A DNA stretch of 64,000 bases from an uncultured Collinsella sp. Its GTDB lineage: Bacteria; Actinomycetota; Coriobacteriia; Coriobacteriales; Coriobacteriaceae. Below are positions 44,593 to 54,254 of the stretch, in pieces (within the stretch, counting starts at the first letter, position 1; each line of letters opens with the position of its first letter). The stretch spans positions 5,199 to 69,198 of the forward strand of contig CAKUHP010000004.1 of NCBI GenBank assembly GCA_934658705.1, read 5' to 3'. Below the pieces are notes generated by a model. The model was not told the DNA's origin. It saw only the letters and a list, made by a program, of their open reading frames with translations, and searched no databases. A program made the translations under genes and the position numbers.

Positions 44593-45643
44593 GTTTAATC
44601 GCCTCCCGCATCTCACGGTGATAGGAAGAGAGTGGCGCACGATCGTAGGAACAAGGCCCGGCAGCGAGCACCTCGTCGAGAAGCGCCGGCACCTCTTCGG
44701 GCGACGCGGCGACCCTGATGTTAGCTATGTGACGAATCCAGGCATTGCCCTGTGACACCTTGTGGCTCACGTTGTCGAGAGCGACACAAGGTGTGCCAGT
44801 GATGGCAGAGAAGATCATGCCGTGAAGACGGTCAGTAACAACGACCTCAGAGGAACCGAACTCTGCCCACTTGGCAGAAAGAGTGCGCACACGATTGACC
44901 TCATCGATGCGTTTAGGGGAAAGGACAACGGTCGACGTCTCGGACACGGAGAGCCCGCGCGACTCGAGCGCGGCTCGCAGGACTTTGGAAGCGCTTTCAC
45001 AGACGGTACGCTCCTTGTCATCGCGAAGGCAGAGCAAGGCGCCGGAGCGGGATGAGGAAGAGGTGGCATCGTGGTAGAGCACAATATCGGGAACGAAGAG
45101 GTTCACTGTCGAGGGAGACATTGAGGCGACCTTCTCATAGGTCGCCTTGTCACGCGAGAAGAAGACGAGCCGAGGATTCGAAGCGTAGGCCGCGGCGGTG
45201 CGCAGCTCACACGCACGTCCCTCGTCTGTGTTGTCAAAATACGCAGTCTGCGGGAAAACGACGACGGGGTTGCCTGAGAACCTACGGATGATATCGTTCA
45301 TCTTCTCGTTCTCCTCGGGCCAGAGTGTTCCAACATTGCCACCACCGTCGATCACTATAAGGTCACATGGGCGAACAAGTTTGGCGATACGCTCGCGAGC
45401 GAGCTCATACTGAAAACGTTGGATCTCGAACACGGCAAGCTCAGGGAAGTTGTCGGTCAGGAACTCACGCTGAGCGAGAACGATGGCCTGGTCGCCAAGA
45501 TTGCCGTGTTTGGGAGTGGCAATAAGAATCGCAGAGCGGCCATGTGCACGCTGATGCAGGCTCAGGCGGGAGAGCATCGATTCGGTTAGCGCGCGATCGC
45601 GGACGGAGCGCAGGACGCCTTTCGCAGTCTGTATCATGTTCAT
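44579..45643 (-). CDS. Polysaccharide pyruvyl transferase family protein
   Basis: A 354-residue protein. 'TPKHGNLGDQAIVLAQREFL' at the N-terminus, 'DLIVIDGGGNVGTLWPEENE' in the middle and 'VVVTDRLHGMIFSAITGTPC' near the C-terminus, followed by S-H-K, are the family's three landmarks. The enzymes add a ketal-linked pyruvate to sugars of surface polysaccharides, giving negative charge. The start is three bases after the preceding glycosyltransferase stop, and the end overlaps wzx. Confidence 0.9.
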   Translation of the reverse strand: MNMIQTAKGVLRSVRDRALTESMLSRLSLHQRAHGRSAILIATPKHGNLGDQAIVLAQREFLTDNFPELAVFEIQRFQYELARERIAKLVRPCDLIVIDGGGNVGTLWPEENEKMNDIIRRFSGNPVVVFPQTAYFDNTDEGRACELRTAAAYASNPRLVFFSRDKATYEKVASMSPSTVNLFVPDIVLYHDATSSSSRSGALLCLRDDKERTVCESASKVLRAALESRGLSVSETSTVVLSPKRIDEVNRVRTLSAKWAEFGSSEVVVTDRLHGMIFSAITGTPCVALDNVSHKVSQGNAWIRHIANIRVAASPEEVPALLDEVLAAGPCSYDRAPLSSYHREMREAIKRALL

Positions 45644-45646
45644 TGA

Positions 45647-46666
45647 CTACCTGTTCTTCTTAAGGGATACATAGAGAGAGGGAGAGGCGGCAAAAAGAGC
45701 GCAGAGAGCTTTATCGCCACGACGCCCGGGGGTATGTTGAGAGACGTCGCCCAATGCAGAGCGCCATTCGGACTTGAGCGTGCGAAAGCGCTTGTCAGTT
45801 AACGTGGAGTGATCGATCTCAACGCTGTTGGAGAGGGCACCACGTGCCTCGCAGATCGCAGTGAGGGCAGCCGCCCACCATCCGTGCCCGGATAAATAGC
45901 GAGAGCGAGCGATGAGGGCTTCAGCGGTGTCGAGGAAAGCTGAAGGCGAAGGGCTGTGCATGATCGAGCCCTCAGTCTGCACGTAGTAATACCCGGCGAT
46001 ATCCGCAAACGCGACCTTCCCAGCTAAAGCAACGATTCGATGGATGATGAACTCATCCTCGTGAATTTTCCCTTCGTCGAACCGCTCGAAATTGAAGACT
46101 GAGCGATCGAAGAGCTTTCCCCAGCTAACTACGTACTCGCCATGTTCCTCGGTCTTCGTGCCGAGTTCGTAGCCGTCCCAGAAACCGCGCTCATCGACGA
46201 CGCTAGGCTTGATCAGGACGGTCGAGATGGCCTCCCCCGCCTCAGTAACGTTGACGACTCCTCCGACAACCATGGGGGCACTCGTCTCCTGCATGACTCG
46301 ATAAAGGGTCTCAAGCTCCTCCGGGGCAATATAGTCATCGGAGTCGAGGAAGAATAGAAGGCTTCCCCTAGCGTTCACGATACCAGTGTTCCGAGCAGCG
46401 GAGAGACCGCCGTTCTCCCGGTGTACCGTCCGAACGCGCGTGCATCGCGAGGCGAGATCATCGCAGAGCGCACCGGTTCCATCGCGCGAGCCATCATCGA
46501 CAATGACAACCTCAAAATCTATGAACGTCTGACGCAAAACCGAGTTTACGCACCTCTTCAGACATTTCTCGGCATTGTATGCAGGAATAATCACGGAAAT
46601 AAGAGGAGGGGGCGGCGTATTCAATCTATGTGACTCCAATGCAAGTGAGGTATTAATACGAGACAA
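45647..46666 (-). CDS. GT2 family glycosyltransferase
   Basis: A 339-residue inverting glycosyltransferase of the GT-A fold. Residues after about 21 read 'PLISVIIPAYNAEKCLKRCV', 'VVIVDDGSRDGT' and 'LLFFLDSDDYIAPEE'. DDGS and DSDD are the nucleotide-sugar and metal sites. The C-terminal part is variable and has no membrane span. The start is unclear: the TTG at 46666 lacks a good ribosome site, and later TTG codons (for example the one at 'LESHRL') are possible. Confidence 0.9.
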   Translation of the reverse strand: MSRINTSLALESHRLNTPPPPLISVIIPAYNAEKCLKRCVNSVLRQTFIDFEVVIVDDGSRDGTGALCDDLASRCTRVRTVHRENGGLSAARNTGIVNARGSLLFFLDSDDYIAPEELETLYRVMQETSAPMVVGGVVNVTEAGEAISTVLIKPSVVDERGFWDGYELGTKTEEHGEYVVSWGKLFDRSVFNFERFDEGKIHEDEFIIHRIVALAGKVAFADIAGYYYVQTEGSIMHSPSPSAFLDTAEALIARSRYLSGHGWWAAALTAICEARGALSNSVEIDHSTLTDKRFRTLKSEWRSALGDVSQHTPGRRGDKALCALFAASPSLYVSLKKNR

Positions 46667-46672
46667 AAGAAG

Positions 46673-47677
46673 CTACCCGCAAAGTTTGAAAAGAATCCTT
46701 ACCATGTCCAGTCTTACTAGAGCGGCAGCAAAACGATAGCGAATAGGTAGCTTTGCAGCGGCGGCCTTGTTTATAGCCGACCGCCAGAGCGGCTTGTTCA
46801 CAAGCTCCCTAAACTCATCCATCGCTTTACCCTTATATTCAGGGTTCAAAAAATATGTTTTTATAAGTGAAATTAACCAGCACAGTGCGAGGGAATCAAG
46901 GTTGCCAGCAGCATCCGGAAAATCTCGAACAACTGTTTCATGAATTGCACTCAGCAGCTTTTCGACTGCATTCACCCTATTAGGGTCGAATGAGTGGCAA
47001 ACTGAGTCAGGGTTGGTCCGATACAGGTAACACGTATTATGCACAACGACAACATTTTCACAGTTGCATAAGTACGATAAGTTCTGAAGCGTATCTTCAC
47101 CCAAGGCAAAACCGGTATCAAAGTAAGCAAATTGACCATTCACACGACGCTCGAGACGTGCAAAAGGGCACGAACGCAAACGAGCCAGTCCGCTGGCATC
47201 TAAACCCTCGAGTAGAAAACTACTAACAAGTTCGGTCGATGTCCTGCAACTAAGTTCGTCAGGATTGGCTGGACGCAAGCCCTTCCACCTAGCTTCAATT
47301 TGTTTAACACTAACGCTCTCAATAAGCCCCACAACATAATCAGCATTAAATGTCTTGGCGGCACCAAGCAAATCTTGAACGAAATAAGGTGAGACAAGGT
47401 CATCAGCATCAACAAAACAGACATACTCTCCCTTGGAATTATCGACGCCAACATTACGAGCGTTCGACACTCCGCCATTGCAGATCCTTAAATACTTAAA
47501 AGCAAACTCATTTACAAGAAACAACAATTCGCTGGAGTATTTAGGCTCACTCCCGTCGTCAACAACGATGACCTCGAAAATAAACTCTGTTTTTTGTCTG
47601 TGCACAGTCTCAAAGCATCTGCGCACATATTCAAGGCCAACATTGAAAACCGGAATGACAATAGACAACTCAACCAC
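46673..47677 (-). CDS. GT2 family glycosyltransferase
   Basis: A 334-residue GT-A glycosyltransferase: 'VELSIVIPVFNVGLEYVRRC', 'VIVVDDGSEPKYSSE', 'NARNVGVDNSKGEYVCFVDA' then D-D. It starts at GTG 47677, overlapping the Wzy stop by eight bases. It is A+T-richer than its neighbours downstream, as is the whole block 46.7-51.2 kb, which fits serotype-specific genes acquired by transfer. Confidence 0.9.
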   Translation of the reverse strand: MVELSIVIPVFNVGLEYVRRCFETVHRQKTEFIFEVIVVDDGSEPKYSSELLFLVNEFAFKYLRICNGGVSNARNVGVDNSKGEYVCFVDADDLVSPYFVQDLLGAAKTFNADYVVGLIESVSVKQIEARWKGLRPANPDELSCRTSTELVSSFLLEGLDASGLARLRSCPFARLERRVNGQFAYFDTGFALGEDTLQNLSYLCNCENVVVVHNTCYLYRTNPDSVCHSFDPNRVNAVEKLLSAIHETVVRDFPDAAGNLDSLALCWLISLIKTYFLNPEYKGKAMDEFRELVNKPLWRSAINKAAAAKLPIRYRFAAALVRLDMVRILFKLCG

Positions 47678-49007
47678 GAGACCGTGCCTTTCTCAATGAT
47701 CGCTCTTGCACTTCAGCAGTGTTTGTTCCACAAACCATCAATACAACGCAGAAGCCAACAACAACAACAAACCCCCGATTCACACCTAAGTAAAAATAAC
47801 GAGGTAGCTCAATCATCGTGAGGTAAAAAACGGAGTAAAGCATCAAATGGAGGGGGCTTTTAGCTCTAAAACCCTCATAAAAACGACCTAGTAAATAGCC
47901 AAAAATAAACTCAGGCAGGAGGCCCAGCCAGCTAAAATCCTTGAAGAATGTCAGGACCCCACCAGGATTATTAAATTCAGGATTTGCAAGCGTATGAAGC
48001 AAAAAACTGTATAAGTTTCCAATGTCAGGATCAGCAATTGTGGAATAGACCTGCTGCATGCCCGGCATCTGCCAAAGCCACTGTATGGAATAATAAGGGA
48101 GCCAACTAGTGACGCCATTTCGGATATACATAGACTCGACATTCGCCGCATTCGTATAATAGCCAAACACCCTGGCTACAATAAACTCCCAAAAGGAATT
48201 GTAATAATTGGCATAGTAAGACAACCAACTTCTTGAATACTCAAATAAGCCAAAGAGGAGAATGAGGAGGGCAACCGCAGCAAGCGGAATCCATCTTTCC
48301 ATTACGCTAAGCGGCTTTTTCGAAATACCAAACCAAGCGATAACGAAAGGAACTATAAGTTCGACGATTGCTAGGCGCTCAGAAAACAAGATCGCTCTAA
48401 AACAAGCCAACAAAAAAATCAGGCTAAGCCAGATCTTGATTCGCCTTTTCTGAAATGAATCAGTCTCATCATAGCACATTATAATTGCACCAAGAGCAGC
48501 TGATATTATCCCGAACTCCGTAAATGTTGTGACACCTGAAATAGACCCAGTCTCAGCGTGAAATTGATTTATATTTGCAGCAAGTACAGATGGATTAAAA
48601 GCTGATAAAAACGCGGAAAATCCATAAATTCGAATAAAATTAATATACCAAATAATATAAGAAAACACGCAGACGATAGTCACTACGAAAAAAGCGCTCA
48701 GCATTCTGGAACGATTAAGAACTCGCACAGAACGACATTTTTTCGTATTCTTCGCCTTATAACCATTACGGCCAAACCATATTCCTAATGCCATGAATAA
48801 AAGAAATGCAAAAGAAACGGCAACGTACGGTAAATCAATCCATTTTTCAGATCCATACTCAACTACATAGCTTCTTTCAGACTGCAACAATGCAACAACC
48901 GTAATAATTAGATTAATAGCAATCAGAAAAGCAGGATTGAGCCACCAGACAGCATTCCTCGGCTTTGCTGTGTAATTCATGCCTCGAAAACCCATAGTTT
49001 TATTCAT
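47670..49007 (-). CDS. Wzy-like polysaccharide polymerase
   Basis: A 445-residue membrane protein with about 11-12 spans and a large outside loop containing 'WEFIVARVFGYYTNAANVES' and 'LPYYSIQWLWQMPGMQQVYS', the layout of O-antigen/capsule polymerases. It should join lipid-linked repeat units at the outer membrane face. These proteins are too diverse for sequence motifs to prove the call. ATG at 49007 is used; a TTG at 49019 closer to aaggagg is the alternative. Confidence 0.8.
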   Translation of the reverse strand: MNKTMGFRGMNYTAKPRNAVWWLNPAFLIAINLIITVVALLQSERSYVVEYGSEKWIDLPYVAVSFAFLLFMALGIWFGRNGYKAKNTKKCRSVRVLNRSRMLSAFFVVTIVCVFSYIIWYINFIRIYGFSAFLSAFNPSVLAANINQFHAETGSISGVTTFTEFGIISAALGAIIMCYDETDSFQKRRIKIWLSLIFLLACFRAILFSERLAIVELIVPFVIAWFGISKKPLSVMERWIPLAAVALLILLFGLFEYSRSWLSYYANYYNSFWEFIVARVFGYYTNAANVESMYIRNGVTSWLPYYSIQWLWQMPGMQQVYSTIADPDIGNLYSFLLHTLANPEFNNPGGVLTFFKDFSWLGLLPEFIFGYLLGRFYEGFRAKSPLHLMLYSVFYLTMIELPRYFYLGVNRGFVVVVGFCVVLMVCGTNTAEVQERSLRKARSRG

Positions 49008-50064
49008 GTTGACGTTCAACCCTCCTTAAAATGCCAAGAAGAGACATGGCGGAAGCCTTCCAAGAATATGAATCCAAAACCTCTGCAATGGAATGCGTTG
49101 TATTGCCGCACAAATCGCAAAGAGAGGCACACGGCCGCATTGGATCGATATATGCGACAGAATCTCTGTACACTTCATGCATGACTTTGGTATCGGATAC
49201 CGCCACAATCGGGGCTCCAGAAGCTAACGCCTCCAAAGGAGGAATACCAAAGCCTTCGTAAAATGTTGGAAATAAGAAGCCTTTACAATCTTTAAGTAGC
49301 GTCTTTGCTTCCGAATCACTCACATAGCCCAAATAGATGACATTATCAGCAAATGGGATATCATGTTCGCCAAAAATCCTGTCGTTAACGCCGCCTGCAA
49401 TGACAATCACTTCACTTGGATTAAGAAGCGCCGTCTCAACAAGCCATCGTAAGTTTTTGTTAGGCGCGAGGGAGCTCATGGCAAACCAAAACTTACCAGA
49501 CTCCAAACCAAACTTTTCCAAAGCAGCAGCGTCTGACTCAATACTCTCAAGATGTTGCCAAGCATTAGGAATGACGGAAATCTTTCCTTTTGATTTCGGA
49601 TAAAACTTCTCGATTTCTGCTTTTGAAAAATCAGAAACGGTCAAAATTGCAGCGGCCTTCCTGGTAATCTGCGAGTAAAGAAATCGATACCAAGCAACAA
49701 AGCGACTGCTGTAGTTAGATTCATTGGCCCTTACGGCCATGTCGTGAATACAAACGACGCCTGGATTGCAAATCGGAGCAGTATTGCAGAGACTAACCGG
49801 CAACAAGCCATATTTTCGTGCATAATGCGAAAAATCAAACTGTTCCCATAGATGCCCACGAAGGGTTCCATAGTTACAGATAGCAATATTAGAACAAGGC
49901 TCCCAATCAATCGGCACAAGCCCATCAGGCAGCAGCAAAACCGCTTCGCCCTCATCAAGCAATCCATCAATCTCGCGAACAACCTCACGCGCAAAACGGT
50001 CAACACCAGTTATTCGACGAGTTAAAAACCGACCATTAATACAATATTTCGCCTCATGAAGCAT
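49000..50064 (-). CDS. GT4 family glycosyltransferase
   Basis: A 354-residue GT-B glycosyltransferase. The N-terminus 'YCINGRFLTRRITGVDRFAR' is typical of GT4 enzymes (GRFL..xxxGVxRFA). The EX7E motif is 'YEGFGIPPLEALASG'. 'FAMSSLAPNKNLRWLVE' is the family loop S-L-x-P-x-K-N. It probably adds a mannose or deoxyhexose unit; the sugar cannot be told from sequence. It lies three bases after the previous gene. Confidence 0.92.
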   Translation of the reverse strand: MLHEAKYCINGRFLTRRITGVDRFAREVVREIDGLLDEGEAVLLLPDGLVPIDWEPCSNIAICNYGTLRGHLWEQFDFSHYARKYGLLPVSLCNTAPICNPGVVCIHDMAVRANESNYSSRFVAWYRFLYSQITRKAAAILTVSDFSKAEIEKFYPKSKGKISVIPNAWQHLESIESDAAALEKFGLESGKFWFAMSSLAPNKNLRWLVETALLNPSEVIVIAGGVNDRIFGEHDIPFADNVIYLGYVSDSEAKTLLKDCKGFLFPTFYEGFGIPPLEALASGAPIVAVSDTKVMHEVYRDSVAYIDPMRPCASLCDLCGNTTHSIAEVLDSYSWKASAMSLLGILRRVERQHE

Positions 50065-50067
50065 CTG

Positions 50068-51186
50068 CTAAACCCCAATCCTTATGGAGAGAGCTTGCTC
50101 AGCAAAATTAGTAAATTGAGCTTTAAAGTGTTCGCTTGAGAACTCCTCAGCACGGGCTCTGCAGGTAGCAGCCTTAAAACTAGCGCGTTCAAATTTATCG
50201 ATGCAAGCTGCAAGCGAATCGGCATTCTGTTCATAAAAAAACATACCTGTCTCGCCAGCGACAACAGTCTCCAAGGCCCCGCCTTCGCCGAAAGCCAGCA
50301 CAGGACTACCACCGGCCATTGCCTCGAGTGGAGTCAGTCCAAAATCCTCGATACCGGGAAAAAGGAAAGCCTTTGCATGACCGTAATAGTCAGCAAGCTG
50401 CTCATCAGAAACACGCCCAACAAATTTAACGGTCGGTCCAGCGAGCGCGCGCAGCCGCTCCTCTTCCTCACCACCAGAACCTGCAATAATGAGCTTGCGT
50501 CCCAATTTATTACATGCCTCAATAGCTATATCGATGCGTTTATAACCCACGAAACGGGAAAGAACGAAGTAGTAGTCATCCCGCTCCTCAGCAACAGGAC
50601 CTTCGGGCAACCGGATTCCAGGGTATAACGTCGTAGATTCGCGGCGGTAGAACTTAGAAATGCGCTTCCCAACATAATCTGAATTGGAAACAAAGTAATC
50701 GACCCTTTGAGCCGCTTGGAAATCCCACATTCGAACCTTGTGAATCATCGAGGGCATAAAGGCACGCTTGATTGCAGAGGCACCCTCAAGATAATCGTAG
50801 TAAAGATCCCACACGTAACGAATTGGCGAATGGCAATAGCAGACGTGCACGGCATCCGGACGTGTAATAACGCCCTTGCAGCAGCTTGCGCATGAACTGA
50901 CAACCAAGTCGTATTCAGTTAAATCAAGAGCCTCCCACGCCTTTGGCATAAAAGAGAGTAGTAGCTTATGATGGGTCTTACCTCCGGGCCAATCCTGAAT
51001 ATAGGTTGTCCTGATATCGAGACCACGCGTCCAAGACGGAGCCCTCTTTTCGTTATAAACGAGTGTATATATTGGCGCATCGGGCCAAATTTCATGAAAG
51101 CACTTAAGAACCTGCTCTGCACCGCCCTCGCTCACGAGCCAGTCATGAACCAAAGCGACTTTTGGTTGTTTGCGAAAATTACTCAC
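50068..51186 (-). CDS. GT4 family mannosyltransferase-like protein
   Basis: A 372-residue GT-B enzyme. 'VALVHDWLVSEGGAEQVLKC' at the N-terminus and 'HVCYCHSPIRYVWDLYYDYL' are close to WbaZ/WbdB-like mannosyltransferases. EX7E reads 'EDFGLTPLEAMAGG'. It follows manC, which supplies GDP-mannose, supporting a mannosyl donor. The GTG at 51186, two bases after the manC stop with GGAAGGAA upstream, is preferred to the TTG at 51219. Confidence 0.9.
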   Translation of the reverse strand: MSNFRKQPKVALVHDWLVSEGGAEQVLKCFHEIWPDAPIYTLVYNEKRAPSWTRGLDIRTTYIQDWPGGKTHHKLLLSFMPKAWEALDLTEYDLVVSSCASCCKGVITRPDAVHVCYCHSPIRYVWDLYYDYLEGASAIKRAFMPSMIHKVRMWDFQAAQRVDYFVSNSDYVGKRISKFYRRESTTLYPGIRLPEGPVAEERDDYYFVLSRFVGYKRIDIAIEACNKLGRKLIIAGSGGEEEERLRALAGPTVKFVGRVSDEQLADYYGHAKAFLFPGIEDFGLTPLEAMAGGSPVLAFGEGGALETVVAGETGMFFYEQNADSLAACIDKFERASFKAATCRARAEEFSSEHFKAQFTNFAEQALSIRIGV

Positions 51187-51187
51187 G

Positions 51188-52540
51188 CTATTCCTTCCAG
51201 AAATCGCCGAAACGTTCAATGTCCTCTTGAACGAGCGTCTCGCCGTGCTGGACCTCGATTACGTGTAAATCTCCCCCGAGCGCTCGTGCCGAATGCTGTG
51301 TTGCGGCAGGCATCTGCACGACGGAGCCAGCGCGAACCTGCTGCACCAGCCCGTCCAGGACAACCTCGCCGGTCCCGGAGACGACTGTCCAGACCTCTCC
51401 GCGGTGCATGTGACGCTGGTAGTCGAGCTGGCCGTCCTCGCGGATGATCAGCTCCTTGGTGAGTGCCTTCGCCCCGTCGGGGAAGACGCTGCTGTCGATG
51501 ACGCGATACTCACCCCAGGAGCGCTGCTCGTACATGGGGCGGCTCTCGGCGACGGCGTTGACCTCGGTCTTGATGTTCGCTGACGCCTCCTTGCCGGAGA
51601 CGAGGATGCCGTCGGGCGTCGCCACGACGACGGAGTCCGAGATGCCGGCGACGACCATCGGGAAACCAGTCTCGTTGATAACGTGGACGTTCTCGCACGA
51701 CTTTGAATCTACCACGACGCGGCCGGAGGTGAACTCGGCCATCTCGTCGGTCAGCGTGTTCCAGGTGCCCAGGTCCTTCCACTCGCCCGCGTAGGAGACC
51801 GCGCCGATGGAAGACGCCCTCTCCACGACTTCGTAGTCGAAAGAGTTCTTGGGCAGCTCGGTATAGCGGGAGCGAAACTCCTCGAAAGTGTCGCAGGACA
51901 AGTACCTGGCGGTGAGGCCGGTGAGCCAGCCGAGCCTGAACGCGAACACGCCGCAGTTCCAGAGGGCTCCTTGGGAGATGAGTTCCCGTGCGGTCCCTTC
52001 GTCGGGCTTCTCGGTAAAGCGCGCGACGCGGCGGGGCCAGCCCTCCCCCGTCGCGGGCACGATGTAGCCATACTTACCGCTGGGGTAGGTGGGCTGCACG
52101 CCCATGAGGACCAGTTCGGCGAAATCCGACTGGACGGCCTCGTCGAGCCTCACGACGCTGTCGTAGTAGGCCTGATCCGCATAGCTATCGATGGGCATGA
52201 CGATGACGGTGTCGTCCGTGCCCGCGCCCTGCTCGAGCGCGAGGCTGGCGCAGGCGAGCATGATAGCAGGCGCCGTGTCGCGGCGCTCGGGCTCGAGGAC
52301 CAGAGCGTAGCCGCCTTCCACTTGGCGGCGGATGGACTCCTGCTGGCTCGAGCAGGTGGCGACGGTGATGTCGATATCGGCGTCGACGGATCCGATTTGG
52401 CCGAAGACGCGCTGGACCATGGAGACATGGTTGCCGTCCGCGTCGCGCAAGACCTTGAGGAACTGCTTGGAGCGGGTGCTGTTGGAAAGCGGCCACAGGC
52501 GCGTGCCAGAGCCGCCGGAGAGCAGGACAAGGTGAATCAT
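51188..52540 (-). CDS. manC: Mannose-1-phosphate guanylyltransferase / mannose-6-phosphate isomerase
   Basis: A 450-residue two-domain enzyme. The nucleotidyltransferase half starts 'IHLVLLSGGSGTRLWPLSNS' with K in 'RSKQFLKVL', and 'FTEKPDEGTARELI' further on. The C-terminal cupin half has 'QRHMHRGEVWTVVSGTGEV' and 'HVIEVQHG', the type II mannose-6-phosphate isomerase fold. It makes GDP-mannose for the adjacent glycosyltransferases. The start ATG overlaps the preceding stop (TAATG). Confidence 0.94.
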   Translation of the reverse strand: MIHLVLLSGGSGTRLWPLSNSTRSKQFLKVLRDADGNHVSMVQRVFGQIGSVDADIDITVATCSSQQESIRRQVEGGYALVLEPERRDTAPAIMLACASLALEQGAGTDDTVIVMPIDSYADQAYYDSVVRLDEAVQSDFAELVLMGVQPTYPSGKYGYIVPATGEGWPRRVARFTEKPDEGTARELISQGALWNCGVFAFRLGWLTGLTARYLSCDTFEEFRSRYTELPKNSFDYEVVERASSIGAVSYAGEWKDLGTWNTLTDEMAEFTSGRVVVDSKSCENVHVINETGFPMVVAGISDSVVVATPDGILVSGKEASANIKTEVNAVAESRPMYEQRSWGEYRVIDSSVFPDGAKALTKELIIREDGQLDYQRHMHRGEVWTVVSGTGEVVLDGLVQQVRAGSVVQMPAATQHSARALGGDLHVIEVQHGETLVQEDIERFGDFWKE

Positions 52541-54249
52541 TAGCGGGTCCCTCCCAGGATCGACTTGGCATCCGCGACCAGCGCGGCGAGCTTGGACTCG
52601 GACTCTGCGCGTTCGGAGCCCTTTGCGAACACGTAGGCCTTCGCCTTGGGCTCGGTGCCGCTGGGTCGGAACAAGACTCGGGAGCCGTCAGCGAGCCTGA
52701 ACTCTAGGACGTCGGCCTCGGGAAGACGCTGGACCTCATCGGTCGGGTTGATGACGGGCATCGGCGCGCCCTGGGCGTAGTCAATGCACTGCTCGACGGT
52801 GGTCCCGCCGATATGCTCCGGAGCGTTCTCTCGAAGGCCGGACATCATCGCCGCCATATCGGACGCACCCTCGGGTCCCTCGTAGGCATGTCCGAGCAGC
52901 GCGCTCGACCAATAGCCGTATTCCTTGTAGAGCCGTTCCATGGCCTCGTAAAGGTCCAGCCCCTTCGCCTTCCAATGTGCGGCGAGCTCGCAAATGAGCA
53001 TGGAGGCGACCACGGCGTCCTTGTCGCGCACGGAGGTGCCTGCGAGGTAGCCGTAGGACTCCTCGAAGCCCATGAGGAAATCGCCCTTGCGCCCCTCGGA
53101 CTCCAGCACACCGACCTGCTCGCCAATGAACTTGAAGCCGGTGAGCGTGCGGCGCAGCTCGAGGCCGCGGGCGCGCGCAACGTCGTCGGCCATGGGCGCA
53201 GAGACGATGGTGGAGCAGGCGACCTCGCGGGCCATGTCGACGCCGGTCTCGCTCGCCTTGGAAGCCAGGAAGTCAAGCAGCAGCAGGCCGACCTCGTTAC
53301 CGGTGAGCAGCTTATACTCCCCGGCATGCGGGACCGCGATGCCCACGCGGTCGGTGTCCGGATCAGTCGCCAGAAGCAGGTCAGGCTTAACCCTGTCGCA
53401 GTACTCGAGACCGAGCTCAAGTGCCTCGCGAACCTCGGGGTTGGGGTACGGGCAGGTCGGGAAATCGCCGTCGTGGACGCACTGCTCGTCGACGGTCGCA
53501 ACCCCGGCGACTCCGATTCCCTCGAGAACGCGAGACACGCACTCCAGGCCGACGCCGTGGAGTGGGGTGTAAACAATGCGGAGCGCCGAGCAGTCCTCGC
53601 CCGTGGAGACCTCGAGCGTCTCCTCTATATAACAGTCAAGAACTCTCTCGGGAACCCACTGCACCAGTCCCTCTTCCAGGGCCCTATCGAACGCCATCTC
53701 CTTTACGCCATCGAAGCAGTCGACGGGGTCAATGGCCGCCTGGATGGCCTCCGCAGCCTCGACGGTGATCTGGCAACCGTCGGCGCCGTAGACCTTGTAT
53801 CCGTTGTACTCGGCGGGGTTGTGCGATGCGGTGATGTTAACGCCGGCAGAACAACCCAGCTTGCGAACGGCGAAACTCAACGCGGGGGTAGGCTCGACGC
53901 GATCGAACAGATAGGATTTGATTCCATTGCCGGCGAGCACCTCAGCCACCCGGCGTACAAACTCCTCGGATCCGTGACGGGTGTCACGGCAAAGTGCGAC
54001 CGCCGGGTTCTCAAAAGTGCTGTTCAGATAATCCGCCAGCCCTTGTGTTGCCTTGCCTACGGTGTAGACGTTCAGGCGATTGGGGCCGAGGCCAAGCTTG
54101 CCGCGAAGGCCGCCGGTGCCGAATGCCAACTCGCGAAAGAATGCATCCTCAACCTGATCTTCTTCAAGCATCATAAGTTCGGTTTGTTCTACATCGCTGC
54201 AGCATGCAAGCCATGTTTCATAGCAGTTCTTAATTTCAACGTTGTTCAA
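52540..54249 (-). CDS. Phosphoglucomutase / phosphomannomutase
   Basis: A 569-residue alpha-D-phosphohexomutase. The active serine lies in 'NITASHNPAEYNGYKVYG', the metal loop in 'ATDPDTDRVG', the sugar loop in 'FEESYGYLAG', and the phosphate site in 'FRPSGTEPKAKAYV'. It interconverts hexose-6- and hexose-1-phosphates, feeding manC. The start is TTG at 54249 with gggaagg upstream and the sugar transferase stop just before it. A 27-codon longer frame would run into the preceding gene. Its length is that of the large PGM/PMM type. Confidence 0.92.
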   Translation of the reverse strand: MNNVEIKNCYETWLACCSDVEQTELMMLEEDQVEDAFFRELAFGTGGLRGKLGLGPNRLNVYTVGKATQGLADYLNSTFENPAVALCRDTRHGSEEFVRRVAEVLAGNGIKSYLFDRVEPTPALSFAVRKLGCSAGVNITASHNPAEYNGYKVYGADGCQITVEAAEAIQAAIDPVDCFDGVKEMAFDRALEEGLVQWVPERVLDCYIEETLEVSTGEDCSALRIVYTPLHGVGLECVSRVLEGIGVAGVATVDEQCVHDGDFPTCPYPNPEVREALELGLEYCDRVKPDLLLATDPDTDRVGIAVPHAGEYKLLTGNEVGLLLLDFLASKASETGVDMAREVACSTIVSAPMADDVARARGLELRRTLTGFKFIGEQVGVLESEGRKGDFLMGFEESYGYLAGTSVRDKDAVVASMLICELAAHWKAKGLDLYEAMERLYKEYGYWSSALLGHAYEGPEGASDMAAMMSGLRENAPEHIGGTTVEQCIDYAQGAPMPVINPTDEVQRLPEADVLEFRLADGSRVLFRPSGTEPKAKAYVFAKGSERAESESKLAALVADAKSILGGTR

Positions 54250-54254
54250 CGTAA